The notes under the pieces were generated by a model, which saw only the letters and a list, made by a program, of their open reading frames with translations, had not been told where the DNA came from and ran no database searches. DNA of 64,000 nucleotides from Dryas octopetala. Lineage: Eukaryota > Streptophyta > Magnoliopsida > Rosales > Rosaceae. Position numbers and translations under genes: made by a program. Location: positions 124,001 to 188,000 of the forward strand of contig OY992838.1 in the NCBI GenBank assembly GCA_963921425.1. Direction: 5' to 3'. Positions 21,343-33,203 of the stretch are shown one piece after another; within the stretch, counting starts at the first letter, position 1; each line of letters opens with the position of its first letter.

Positions 21343-24300
21343 ATGTGACTGGATTTTAGCTTCATTTCATATTCTGCTTGCATTGCAGTTCAATGTTGGC
21401 GTGGACGATGCCGTTCGAGTTTCGGTGTTTCGCGTGCCGGTTAGGGCTTTTTTTCTTTCCAATTTGTACTTGTTTTCAATTTCAAGCCAATGCTAGCTTT
21501 AGTTAGATTTTTACGCTTTTCAATTACTTGTTCAAAATCAGAGCGGTGGTGGACGCAGATCGGATCGTAATCTCTGGAGTTCCAGGAATTCCAACTTGTA
21601 CTATGGATGCAGCAATGCCAGCAACAAGTTTCCAAGTGCGTATATTATTCCACTTTCTTTTTGACCTTTATTACAATTCCCTTTCGGTTTGATATTTGGA
21701 AACCGTAGCTTCCATTTTCAGTATACCAAGATCTAGGGTTTTGGAATTCACTCTTTCAACTAACTAAATCTTGTTTCAATCATTCTTCTACTATTATATA
21801 GTTATTTCATATGCTTTGTAAAATGGCACTTCTGTTTGTTTGTGTTCATAATAACAATAGTATTTTAACTTGACCCAAAATAACTGTTATGCTCATATTT
21901 GCAGAAGTTGAAGCAGTTACGCATCCTCATAGGTACTTGGCGATTGCAACCAGTGGAGGCTTGAATCAACAAAGAACTGGGGTACCTTTCTTTACTTTTG
22001 TTTCTCTTCTGCAGTATTCTGATCATAATTAGTTCATTGATGTTTTTCTTAGCATGTTGGAGAAGATGTTGGATTCCAGCCAAACTCCAATTCTTAAACT
22101 GATGGCATAAGCGAGAGGGTGAAAATTTTAGGCAGTATAATGTAGAGTAGGAGTTTGCATGATGTTGATTAAGATATTGATGCTTGGATGTATGAATTTC
22201 TAATCATTTTTCTTTCCTTGCATTGGTGAGAACTCTGTAGACACAATGCTTTTATCTTATTTGTTGATATCCATGGTTTTCTATATCTGATATTATAATT
22301 AGTGACAGGTCGGTTGGCTTTGATTCAGTTGATTTTTCACTGGAATTAGTTTAGCTGCCTCTTATATTGGGCATCCAGTGAATATATTTTCGGTGATTAT
22401 CTTGTGCCCTACAATGATCATACTTCTATCTCATCACATTTGTGCTCCTTGGTTACAGAGTATTGGTATAAATTTTTTACTTCTGGTGTGGAGCTTACTG
22501 CACCTATACCTTTCGCAGATTACAGATTCCGTTGTTGCTGCTCGTATACTGAATGCTAGTCTTCTTGTTCCCAAGTTGGACCAGAAGTCTTTCTGGAAGG
22601 ATGTGAGGTTAGTCATTACTGATATATGTATGCTATCCTCTTATTTGCACTAGGATTTTCGAATTACATTAACCTGTTCAGATGTTATAAGTGTAAACAT
22701 ATAAATGCCTTTACTTGTTAAAAGTTTATATGACAAATCTATTGCTTTTCTTGTGCAGTAACTTTTCAGAGATCTTTGATGTTGATTGGTTTATATCGTT
22801 TCTGTCAAAAGATGTTAAAATTGTCAAGCAGCTACCAAGAAAGGGAGGTAAAACATGGACTCCATATACTATGCGTGTCCCAAGGAAGTGTAATGAAAGA
22901 TGTTATCAGAAGCGTGTATTACCTGTTCTTTTGAAGAAGCATGTAAGCTTTCAGTTGTCTTAAGCTTCTAATGTCTTATATATGGTATTAACTTCTTTTT
23001 TTATTATTACCCTTAAGTTGTAGTAGTACTTACTTCTCCTTTTTTTTTTTCAAATTTTGTATCTTAGTATTCACTTTGCTTGTCAGTTGTTACTTTGAAT
23101 ACATCATATTTCCAAAAATTTATCGAGTGCCCAATCTTGTGGACAAAATGATGGGAATGTTTCATTTTTCTTTTGGGTGAAAATCCAAAAATTTCATAAC
23201 TGCAATGAATCCTACATGAAGTAAACATGAAAGGCATAACTGACCTTTATTTGATGAATTGCTTGACCAGAAGTTTGGTTTTTCCTAAGGAAAATATTTG
23301 CAAAATATCAAACCTGTTCATTTAATAGGTTAATCAAAATCCATTTTCTTACACTATGCTCTAATTCTTAATTCATGAAGGTTCCTTTATGTAATAAAAA
23401 CGTTTTAACTTCTCAATTTACATTTATATATCAGAAAATATGCTAAAAAGTATGATCGTGTAATATTTCTGATTCTCTACCTTTTAGAAATCATATCATT
23501 TCACTTCCTTATAGCTTACCCAATTCTTTTTGGTTCCCCCCTCCCCCCGGAAGGAAAAAGAAAAAACCACTTAACCAATCTTTGAGGCCAACATGAACCT
23601 AATGTTCAATAGAAACTGAAGCTCGGGTTATTTATTTTGACTAGTCTGTAAACAAGTCAAGGTCAAGCTAAAATTTATAGTAATATAGATAAAACTATTT
23701 TGTTAGAAAAGAAATAGTATATTCTTCCTATAAAAAAATTCATAGTATTTCTTACTATAAAAAATAATAAGATTTATAATATATAACAAGCTCACAGCCA
23801 AGCCCGAGTAAGCTCAGGCTTGAACTTGTCTAGTTTAGCGAGTGAGTTGAGCCTTTAATGAGCAGCTCTGCTTGTTTGCAGCTTGAGATATGTCTTCTGG
23901 AATTATCTTTGTACAAGTATCCAAATATTCTAGAAAAGGCACTTATTTGTTTTCATTCTGTGACAGGCTGTTCAGCTCACCAAGTTTGATTACAGAGTTG
24001 CAAACAGGTTGGATACAGATTTGCAAAAATTAAGATGTAGAGTCAACTACCATGCTTTAAAGTTTACTGACCCAATACGGAAAATGGCTGAAAATTTGGT
24101 TCATCGAATGAGGATGAGAAGCAAGCATTATATTGCATTGCACCTGAGGTAAATCTGTCTGTCTTTTTATTTCTGTGATTACCATTATCAATTAATTAGA
24201 GAACTAGATAAATTTGTCAAGTTGTTACATTTTAATGGTCTAGTATTGTTTCCCTGTCTTGAACAATTTTTAGACTGAACTGTAACTTTACATGCTGAGC

Positions 24301-25943
24301 CTGTGGTTCCAACCATCTATTTGTACATACATTTGTACACATGCATTTTCAAATCTATTGGATACATATACAGAGACACACATGCATGTATATGTTCATA
24401 AGTAGACTAAAACAACTCCTCAAATTTCTTCACACAGTTAAGCAAGTAGCAGTTTGTATCCCCACTTTTACATTTAATATTCTGCAAATTTTAAGGGTTA
24501 CTTGTGAGATAGTTTCTTGATACAACTAAATGTTTCTTGTTACAGGTATGAACCTGATATGCTTGCATTCTCAGGATGCTATTTTGGTGGAGGAGATAAG
24601 GAAAGGAAAGAACTGGGTGCAATACGTAAGAGGTGGAAGACTTTACATGTAAGGCTTAAGCGATGTTCTTTTGGATTTATATGATCTTATTCTTACCCTG
24701 AATCAAATATTTAAAACTAAAATGACTAAAACCAGTTTTTTTCTTTTAATGAAAATGTGCAAGACAGTGCAAGTTGTGGGTGTGTATAGTTTAGGTTTAT
24801 ATAGTGAAGACAAATGAAAATAAATATTATTGAATAGGCAAATGAGAAGAAAATTTATGACCCGTGCAAATGTCAAGAATGCATTGGCCCCTGTTGGTTC
24901 CAAACTTTAGTCTTCTGATTATGATTATGATGTCTGTATTGGGTCGATTTCTATCCCATTGGGTCTAAGTCCAGATCTATAGAATATATGCATGAGACGT
25001 ATTTGGGATTGAGCTGCAGATAAGCAATCCTGATAAGCCAAGGAGGCATGGGAAATGTCCACTTACTCCAGAAGAAGTTGGTCTGATGTTGAGAGCACTG
25101 GGTTATGGCAGTGATGTTCATATCTATGTGGCATCAGGGGAAGTGTATGGAGGGGATGAAACATTGGCACCCCTTAAGGCACTATTCCCCAACTTCTATT
25201 CAAAAGAGACAATAGCAACCAAGGAGGAGTTGGAACCATTTTATTCATTTTCTTCTCGCATGGCTGCACTTGACTTTATAGTTTGTGATGAAAGTGATGT
25301 CTTTGTCACCAACAACAATGGTAATATGGCCAGAATATTAGCTGGGCGAAGGTAGGTTGCCTTTTTTTTTTCCCCCTTTTCATTCCTCTTTTCATCTTAT
25401 TATTTTTTCCCCTCTCTGTGCCTGGTTTTTTTTTTTTTTTTTTTTTGAGATAACTCTCTGTCTGCTAAATTTTCACAGCTTTTATTTATTTGCAGGAGAT
25501 ATTTTGGCCATAAGCCTACTATTCGTCCAAATGGTAAAAAACTCTATCGGTTGTTCTTAAGCAAAGAGAACATGACCTGGGAAGCTTTTGCTGCTAACGT
25601 TCGTACATACCAGAGAGGCTTTATGGGTGAGCCAAAGGAAGTGAGGCCAGGCAGGGGTGAGTTTCATGAGAACCCATCCACTTGCATATGTGAAGATTCT
25701 CAGGCCAAGGGCAAGAGAAATGTGGAACCTAGAAAATATGGTAAGGGTAATAATGAAACAAGAAAAGATGAAGTAGAAGTTGATGTCCAAAACTTGGAAG
25801 ATGATCCAGAATGGCCTGATACTGATGGGGATGAATATCAAAGTGGCCCTCTGGACAATGATCTGTTTGACAATAGAACAGGTGCCGATTATGATGCAGT
25901 CAACTCTGAGGAACCTGAACTGGAGGAGATGCTTTCAGACTAG
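21137..25943 (+). CDS. O-fucosyltransferase family protein (GT106-type), 10 exons
   Basis: Exons: 21137-21298, 21389-21439, 21542-21635, 21905-21981, 22519-22607, 22759-22942, 23967-24148, 24546-24648, 25020-25351, 25496-25943. All junctions are GT–AG and the phases agree, giving 573 residues. It is a type II Golgi protein by structure: a basic N-tail (RRRSHHSYHRFRF), one membrane segment (residues about 18-40) and a luminal catalytic domain. Family motifs are YLAIATSGGLNQQRTG, DAKILNASLLVP-like (VVAARILNASLLVPKLDQ), the HLRYEPDMLAFSGC loop with the nucleotide-sugar-binding Arg, and the C-terminal DFIVCDESDVFVTNNNGNM. An acidic tail (about residues 505-573) follows. Plant members fucosylate or rhamnosylate glycans; the substrate is not predictable here. 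A (CT)n tract lies right behind the exon 1 donor. Confidence 0.93.
21302..21336 (+). repeat. (CT)n microsatellite at a splice donor
   Basis: Starts three bases after the GT of intron 1 of the O-fucosyltransferase gene (CAG|GTACTCTCT…). Confidence 0.97.
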
Positions 25944-27377
25944 AGAAATCGATCACCCTTGACCCTTGTTAAGAGTTATCAGATGCACGTAACTGACTCT
26001 TATGTGCAATTTCTTCCCCTTGTTTCCAGCGCTAGCCTAAAGTTTTGACCATGGTCCCTCTCTCTATGTCAACTGTAAATACTGATTATGTGAAACCTAC
26101 TCTTTGTAAATACTGACTGGCACAAGGCTCCCTTCATGACAGTATACTGATTTTCGACTTTCAACTTGAGAAACATCCTTCGCAATGTGAGGGCATTTAA
26201 GGGTCTCTAGCTGAAGATGGATCATTCATAGAGCTATGCCGAGAGCCACGCCGAGTCTTTGCAGTGAGGGGGAATGGATGGGGTATGTGGGCAGAAGTGA
26301 GCAGTCAGAAAATGGGTGTTGGGACCAAGGTTCGCTTGATGCTTATACTTGGATTATTTGGACTTTTTCTGGATTTACAGTTTAGGTTTCTTTCTAATCA
26401 CTTGAGAAAAAGGAAAAAAAGCGAGTTGTAGTAAAAATTTGTTCCCCAAATCCCGTTAATTTGGTGTCCTTTTTGGCAGGTCACAACTATTCTTGGATTT
26501 TTACAAAAAATTGAGTGACAAATTGCAGCTGTAAATTAAATCTGAACTTGACCAGACTAAATTAAAATTTATTAGAGCATGTTTGTATAAGACAGTGATT
26601 TTTATGAATTTACTGTTTAGGTTTCTTTCTATTCATCCGGGAAATTATATAAAAGGGAAACAGAGTTGTAGTGAAAATTAGTCTCCCACTCCCTTTTATT
26701 TTGTGTCCTTTTGGCAGGCCAGTCCGATCCTTGGATGTTTAACAGAATTGTGTGGACATTGGTTAAAAAATCCAAGTCAAGTTCAAGTTCGATATATTTT
26801 AAACAAGTCATGCTTGAGCATGGTGGTATGCTCATTTACACCCCTAGCCAAAAATGACACATCCTAAAATTATCCAATTCAATCTTTGAAGCCTAAAGTT
26901 TTCAGAGCTCTAAATTTCTTTAAATTCGTTTTCATTATTGAATGGTTTAACTGCAATTTGTACTGGGCTGGCCCTACTCGGACCTCGGAACCAAAACGAA
27001 AATTCAACCTTTATTCCAGCCTCAGCAGACTTTTCTAAGAATTCTGATAAAGTTTAAACAGGGCTTGCTCTAGCGATGGCCCGTTGTTACCACAAGTGAC
27101 AAGACCATTAACATTCAATCCAACAGTTGCCTAATCAAAACTACAAAAACCAGAATGTCCCATGATTATCAAATGAAATCCTTAAACAATTTCACAACTT
27201 CAAATAAAATTAATCCTAATATGTGGATTGCTAACAGGATCCTCAGTTGTCGTCGCCCCCAAAATGGGAAGAGCAACGATTGAAAGAATGAATCAATTAA
27301 GACTAAAATTTCCGTTACATGAGAGTAGTTTCAACCAATATAATTGGACTTCGAACAATTTTCTAAACAGCCTAGCA
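25944..27377. other. Convergent intergenic region with a diverged duplication
   Basis: This gap lies between the O-fucosyltransferase stop and the ESV1-like stop, so it contains the 3' ends of both. Two related segments (about 26365-26520 and 26600-26765) share GTTTAGGTTTCTTTCTA, GAGTTGTAGTRAAAAT and GTGTCCTTTTTGGCAGG. I see no coding potential. Confidence 0.6.
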
Positions 27378-30300
27378 TTAATCACCTTTTAATTGCGGAG
27401 GAAATTCCTCTGGCGGTTCATCTGCCGGAGGTGACGATGAACCAAAGTCAAGGCTAGGGTAGACGCCAGGTGGCCTTTCACGAGGTTTGATTGATAGCAA
27501 TTGGCTAGAATCACCTACAACATCTGCCCATCCGTAATGCGGCTCAGCCCTTCATCACAAAGTGACCACCAAAATTACTTACATTAACAGAAGACTTGCA
27601 AATCTAAATTTTGTGTGTGAGAGAGCAACTCTTACTCGTAATAGGTCTCCTCATCCACAACAATATCCCAGCTTTCACCTGTTGTGCTCTTCCCATATTT
27701 GTGCACCTTACTGGCAAAGAGAAAAGGCATGTTAATTTCTAAATACCATGCAAAACAAGCTTATACACAGCTGAGAGCTGATTCTAATAAATAAGTTCGG
27801 CAAGCTTATCCCTTTTGCATACCCATTTCCAAAGTGTTCTTCTCCCCATGTCCTTGACCAACCTAGACATGAGAGAACAAAAATATGAGTTACACCAAGG
27901 TTCATAAATGAAAAACAGTACGAAAAACATGAAGGTCTAAATAAGGGATTCAAGATATTTTAAAATGTTAGGCAATAAACAACTGAGAAAAGCTCACTCC
28001 TCTCCATCAGAAAATTATCAACTCAATTTTATGGAAGTAGTAATATAGATATTCCTTTGGAAACGAGGAACAACCAATCAGGCCTGTCAACTTAGTGCCA
28101 ATTGAAATGGATGCAAATAAGGAGTGCCTTGGTGTATAAAGGATACATTCTTTGGACCTCCAAGGAACAAAATGAGGAGGCCGGGGTTGCAATGTTAAGT
28201 AAACATGTAACCTGTAATCAATGGCTGAATATTTTTTGGACTGGCAACTAGAGGTTTCAGCAAGGGAGATGTTTGTATGCACAGTGATTATGAAATAATT
28301 TCTTCACCCAGTAATACTAAGCCTACACTTGTAGTCGAATACATACTCTCATGTCTTTCACCTGGACTCTGAATATGCTTTCAGAGAGATGCAAAACATT
28401 ATTCCAGAATATAATATTCTCTTAAGACATTTCTCAGGTTTTGTTGACATATACCTTTGATGGCACATTCAGACCCACCAGACACAAGACGTGACCTTTC
28501 ATAGCTAATGTAGTGGGAAAGATTTGTATTCTAAATAGCAATATGCTAGAAATTTAAGAGTTGAGTCCAAAGTATCAATGGAATGACAATATGGATAATG
28601 TTCACTACACAAGGAAATTCATAAATATTGATACAAGTAATCTGCACACCATGATAGTTATGGAAGGGGAAAAAAGCAGATAAATTTTGTAACTTAAATA
28701 TCATAATTCAATATTCTTGCACATACGTTCACCACTGGGAGATACATGCCATGTTTCCCCTTGTCGTGAACCTATGCCAGCAAAGAACTTCTCTTCCCAC
28801 TTGTCTCCCCATTTGGTTCCTAGTTCAGTCTCAGCCCATTTATCTGTCCTGATATTTGAGAAAACAAAAAAGGAATTTAGACAGGACAGTTTTTCCCCCC
28901 TTCCAGAAAAATAAAAAATTAAAACCTCTTTCAACTGAGAAATCCTGACTAGAACAAAGATATATCACAAGTACAAAATAAAGATATCAAGGTAGGGTAT
29001 TCTGATATAAGAGAAGTTGAAACAAAAAAATTTGTCATCCATCAACATTTAAGCATATAATATGTTCAGGTATAATAACTATACTCTACATACAATTGAA
29101 CGGAAAAAAAAAATTAAAAAAAAATAATAAAATAAAATCAACCTCCTGTCAATAAAGGCTGCATATATCAATGACTAGATACTTTGAGCTGCCAGTATTA
29201 GGCCACATTCTTTCAAATGTAAATGATCATGTTATTAAACCAGATGACAAAAAACTTTGCGAAGTTCATAGAGAAACAATTAGCACAATGAAGAATTAAA
29301 TAAAGTTGGTTAGGAAAGATTATTAGAGAAAACCATTTGAGAACAGATCCCCTTCCATCATAATGCTCTCCCCACTTCTCCCACCATGACTGTTCATTAA
29401 GTCTACCATATTTGTGTGCTCCTTTCTCAGTCCAGCCTTTAGCGTCATATTTCTCCCACCTGTATCAAAATTATGAACCATACTATCATCCATATTTCAT
29501 TATTTTTTTAATTCACTATAATGTGTATAAAATATCGTTTAGCATTCATATATTAGCTTACCATTTCTCATACCATCCAGCATTTTCAGTGCCTGATTTT
29601 GCTTGTTTCTGTGCACTTCTTTCAATCCGTGCTAGGTTACTGCACTTTCAAAATTGCAGCATTTATTGTATTGAAAAAAAGAAGAAAATGAAACGAGGCT
29701 AAAAACTAAAAACTAAAGAGAATCTAGAACTATATCTCATTTAGTATGTTAGAAATATCTAAAAAAATTATCAAAAAGAAAAAAAAAATAATAATAAAGA
29801 CCTCCATTCATCTTGATGAAGAACTTCTTGCCATGTTTCCCACCAAGAATCCCCTTCAGCATTTCTCCCAGATTTCTCCACACCTATAAAAAGATAATAG
29901 ATGTGAATAATGCCTACCTATATATACCCATGATGGATAATAGTGATTTTTTTTAATGGACCCATGATTAGATAATAGAGAAACTGGCTGAAAGATTAAT
30001 TGCATTTCACTGTGTTTTTTTCTATAAGTATTTTTTGCCACAGAGTTTTTCCTGTATAAAAAAATGAATCTGTTACTTTGTTTATGTGGAATTACCAGAA
30101 GATTTCACTCTAAAAATAGTGGAATTATTTACCAAACATATCTAAAATCATTGAAATTTCATACTGATCATAGTGATAGCCAGAAAGTTTCTAATATTGA
30201 TTCATGGTGATAGCCAGCATTTGAAGATAGACACAGGGAAGAAATATACCTAGCTCTTTGTATCCTGTCCAGTCACTTTTCTCCCACCACTGTCAATGAG

Positions 30301-31577
30301 ATCAACAAATCCAATTAAATGCATCCACCTGGGATGATACTTAATGTGGTTATAAAAATATTGCCAATGTAGCAGAGAGTTAGAAATATCATGATAGTTG
30401 AGCTGACAGGTAGCAGGCTGTCCAGAATCCAAATCCCCCTCTACTTGTTTTGAACTCTGAATATGAAATAAAAGGAACTAGACTACAAACGTAGAACATA
30501 GTTTTAACTATTATTAAAGAAATGACAGATGCCTAATAAACTATCTGGTGCGTGAATTGGTTGAGTCCCAAAAGAAGTGAAGAAGGATAGTATCATAGTC
30601 ATACTCATACATCCAAAAAGTAGAAAGTAAAAACGATCGAAAATGATTTGATTTGATTTGATACCGTTTCTTTCCATTGTGAAGAAGCGTCATGGGAGGC
30701 ACCACCCATCCTTGTCCACCTACATCTATATCCATTGTTGCCAAGGTCCTCCCCACTTTCTCGATACCAAGTACTGCCATCTTCGTTGGTACCAGACTCG
30801 TTCACATTTTCGTTTAACAAGCTGATGCCCCAGTCCTTCTCATTGGCAATACCAGTATCTAGAGAGAGCCAACATACACAACACACACACACACATAAGA
30901 TGCTTCATCAGTTGCCGTCAGTAGTCAATCCTCAATCAAACATCATGAACAAAACCTCCATCAATAGCAAACTAGAAATCAAATCAGCAATCCAAACTAA
31001 ATTGATTGATTGATTGATTGATTGATTAAAATACCTCGTTTCGGGGGACTGTCACGTGATTGTGGACCAGAATTTCTTGGGGTACAGCGTGGGTAAAATT
31101 TGTCTTGTTTGGAAACAAAATTAGATCTGCAGCAACCGCAATTCATTTAACAGCAACTCGCAATTATAAACATCAATCAAAATCCAGCCACAAAACAAAA
31201 CCAGAATGAGTGAATGAATCAAGTTTAATAAGGGAGGAACGGAGCCTAACGTACGGAGCAGAAGAAAAAGGCAATGCAGCAGCGGCTTGTACTCCAACTC
31301 CAACTCGGTGAGTCCTTTTCTTGGAATCGAAGCGCCACTCTTCGACCTTCTCCACGCTCTTCACAGACCGAATCGGAACGACCGAGTCAGAGCAGCAGCA
31401 AGTGATTCGACTCACTGCGAGTCTGTCGGCCCGAAGAGGAACGCTGACTCTGCTCCGCTTCCGCAAGTCTTCCAAGGCATTGTTATGGTGCGGGTGCGGA
31501 GGATGATGGAAAGCGAGGCATCTGAGCTTGAAATCGAGCTGAGTCGCGAAACCTCTAGAAGTGGCGGCCATTGGCAA
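27378..31577 (-). CDS. ESV1: ESV1-like tryptophan-rich starch-granule protein, 11 exons
   Basis: Exons on the minus strand: 31577-31255, 31126-31035, 30858-30665, 30289-30250, 29883-29802, 29639-29562, 29459-29334, 28848-28727, 27862-27823, 27710-27636, 27549-27378. Junctions are GT–AG and in phase, giving 447 residues (Arabidopsis ESV1 is about 426). Met at residue 3 (31571) may be the true start. Residues 1-55 look like a chloroplast transit peptide. From about residue 200 a Trp/Glu/Gly-rich domain begins, with repeated W-W-E-K-W units: SWWETWQEV, WWEKYDAKGWTEKG, SWWEKWGEHYDG, KWAETELGTKWGDKWEEKF, RQGETWHVSPSGERW. It ends with a Pro-rich tail (PRERPPGVYPSLDF). ESV1 and its paralogue LESV bind glucan double helices through this domain and control starch phase and turnover in plastids. 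Length and the Pro-rich end favour ESV1 over the longer LESV. Confidence 0.92.
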
Positions 31578-32687
31578 TTACGAAAATGCCATCCCAATTC
31601 CCAAGCGGAGGTTGAGAGAGAGTCACTCTGGAGGGCTTGGGACTTGAGACAGATTTGAGATTTGAGAGACAAGTGACTAAGTGAGTAGGAAGGAGACTGA
31701 CTGACTCACTCCCTCACTCACTGACTCACTAGTAAAGTAGCGGTGACTAGAAGTGTGTTGTTGATTGTTCAAGTCCAAGGAGACCTTGGTTTGTGGTATT
31801 TTTTGGTGATTAATAAATAATCAAGGATCCTGGCCAAAATAAAAAATAAATAATGAAGGATTTGCTTCTTCTGAATTCTGATATACAGATAGACATCGAA
31901 AGATAGATAGATGATCAAAGTGATGAGAATAAATTTATTTATTTAATTAAAGAAGAGAAAGGGGCAAGGGGCAAGGGGGGCCAGGCCAATCAGAGCAATG
32001 GAGAGAATTTCGGGCGAATCTTTGTTAGGCGACATTTGACGATTGACCGACTCTCACAGTCTCACTCTCCTCCTCTCCACTCCTCGCACACCCACCCAGA
32101 GACACAGACAGAGAGCTTGGAGAGTGAGAGAGATGGACGGTGGGTATGAGTCTGTGAGATGATGAGAAATTCATTGAGCCTCAGATCGGTGGCTGCTGCG
32201 CAATCTCCCATGCTTCCGAATCCCGAGATTTCATCTTACACCGTTACACGTGAGCAGCAGCCTAAACCCACTTTTGTCATCAAATTACATTCGTATCCTT
32301 TTGTGTTGTGCCTCAGCCTCCCTGACTTTGCCACGTGTTAACTGTCACTTCGCTCCTTTTCTCTATGTGTTTTTCAAATACTATTACTCTCTACTTCTCT
32401 AGAGGCCAGAGATAATACTGGGCTTTTTTCACACTTAGAATTTTGAGTTTCGTCTTATTTTGTCATCTAAAAAAAATTGCGTCAAGTCAATCTACCGTAT
32501 TAATTTAAAATTTTTTACATTGTCCAAAACCAAGTTTATAACAATTTTTCGCTAAAAATAATCATGTATCGTCGCATATGACCCACTTTTAAGGAGTTTT
32601 TTAGTTTTTTTATGTCAAATTAAAAGTATATTTGAAAGATTCTTATTGTATTTAAGGGTATTGGAACTGCAATAGCTATAAGGATAA
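31578..32687. other. ESV1-like 5' flank and host sequence left of the MULE
   Basis: The region left of about 32100 should hold the ESV1-like promoter, with repeats of GACTGACT/CACTCACT at 31695-31730. A purine/pyrimidine-rich segment at 32040-32160 resembles a leader, but the frame behind it (32159-32341) resembles nothing I know. The rest is AT-rich. Confidence 0.45.
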
Positions 32688-32967
32688 GGCTTATTTGCGC
32701 CAATGCCCCCTGAAAGTAACTTCGACTTTCAATTTGCCCCCTGAAACTTTATTTCTCCCACTTTGCCCCCCGAATTTTACAAAAAACCATATTCCGTCAA
32801 GTCCGTTTATTCGTCCGTCAAAAATCCTACGTGGCGCTTACGTGGAAGGGGTAATTAGGTCTTTTACTCGACGCAAACCTGAATCACCCTGACATGTTGC
32901 CAACTCGGCTCCACATCAGCATTTAGTGGGACCCCCAACTGTAATTGAACCCATTTCCCTCCTAATT
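32688..32967 (+). repeat. MULE left TIR
   Basis: Starts GGCTTATTTGCGCCAATG and ends CCCTCCTAATT. It probably serves as promoter for the transposase gene, as Mutator TIRs do. Confidence 0.96.
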
Positions 32968-33012
32968 GGGGTTAAGTTGTAAACAGAGAAAATAAAGAAA
33001 ATACAGAAATCG

Positions 33013-33135
33013 AAAGGGTTTGTGCAAATCAAAAGCAAAAGGGTTTGTGCAGATCGAAAAGGAAGAAAGGGGAAGAAAGGGGTTTGTGCAGATCGAAAAG
33101 GAAGAAAGGGGTTTGTGCAGATCGAAAAGGAAAGG
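33013..33135 (+). repeat. Subterminal leader repeats of the MULE
   Basis: GGGTTTGTGCAGATCGAAAA and close variants occur four times (around 33015, 33041, 33081 and 33110), spaced by GGAAGAAAG. They lie between the left TIR and the transposase ATG, so they are probably 5' UTR or binding-site repeats. Confidence 0.85.
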
Positions 33136-33203
33136 TAAATCTCTGTAGAAGCTTCGATTCTACTGGAAGGAAAAGGGTGTTTCACAGTATTCTTGGGTGG
33201 AAC

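Noticed and set aside
32159..32341. 60-residue ORF after a leader-like region
   Set aside because: It could be a transcribed leader or a small gene, but there is no conserved pattern and it is too short to support.
32695..32892. Identical 65-residue ORFs in both MULE ends (also 38033-38230)
   Set aside because: They are one chance frame in the TIR, duplicated because the TIRs are identical.
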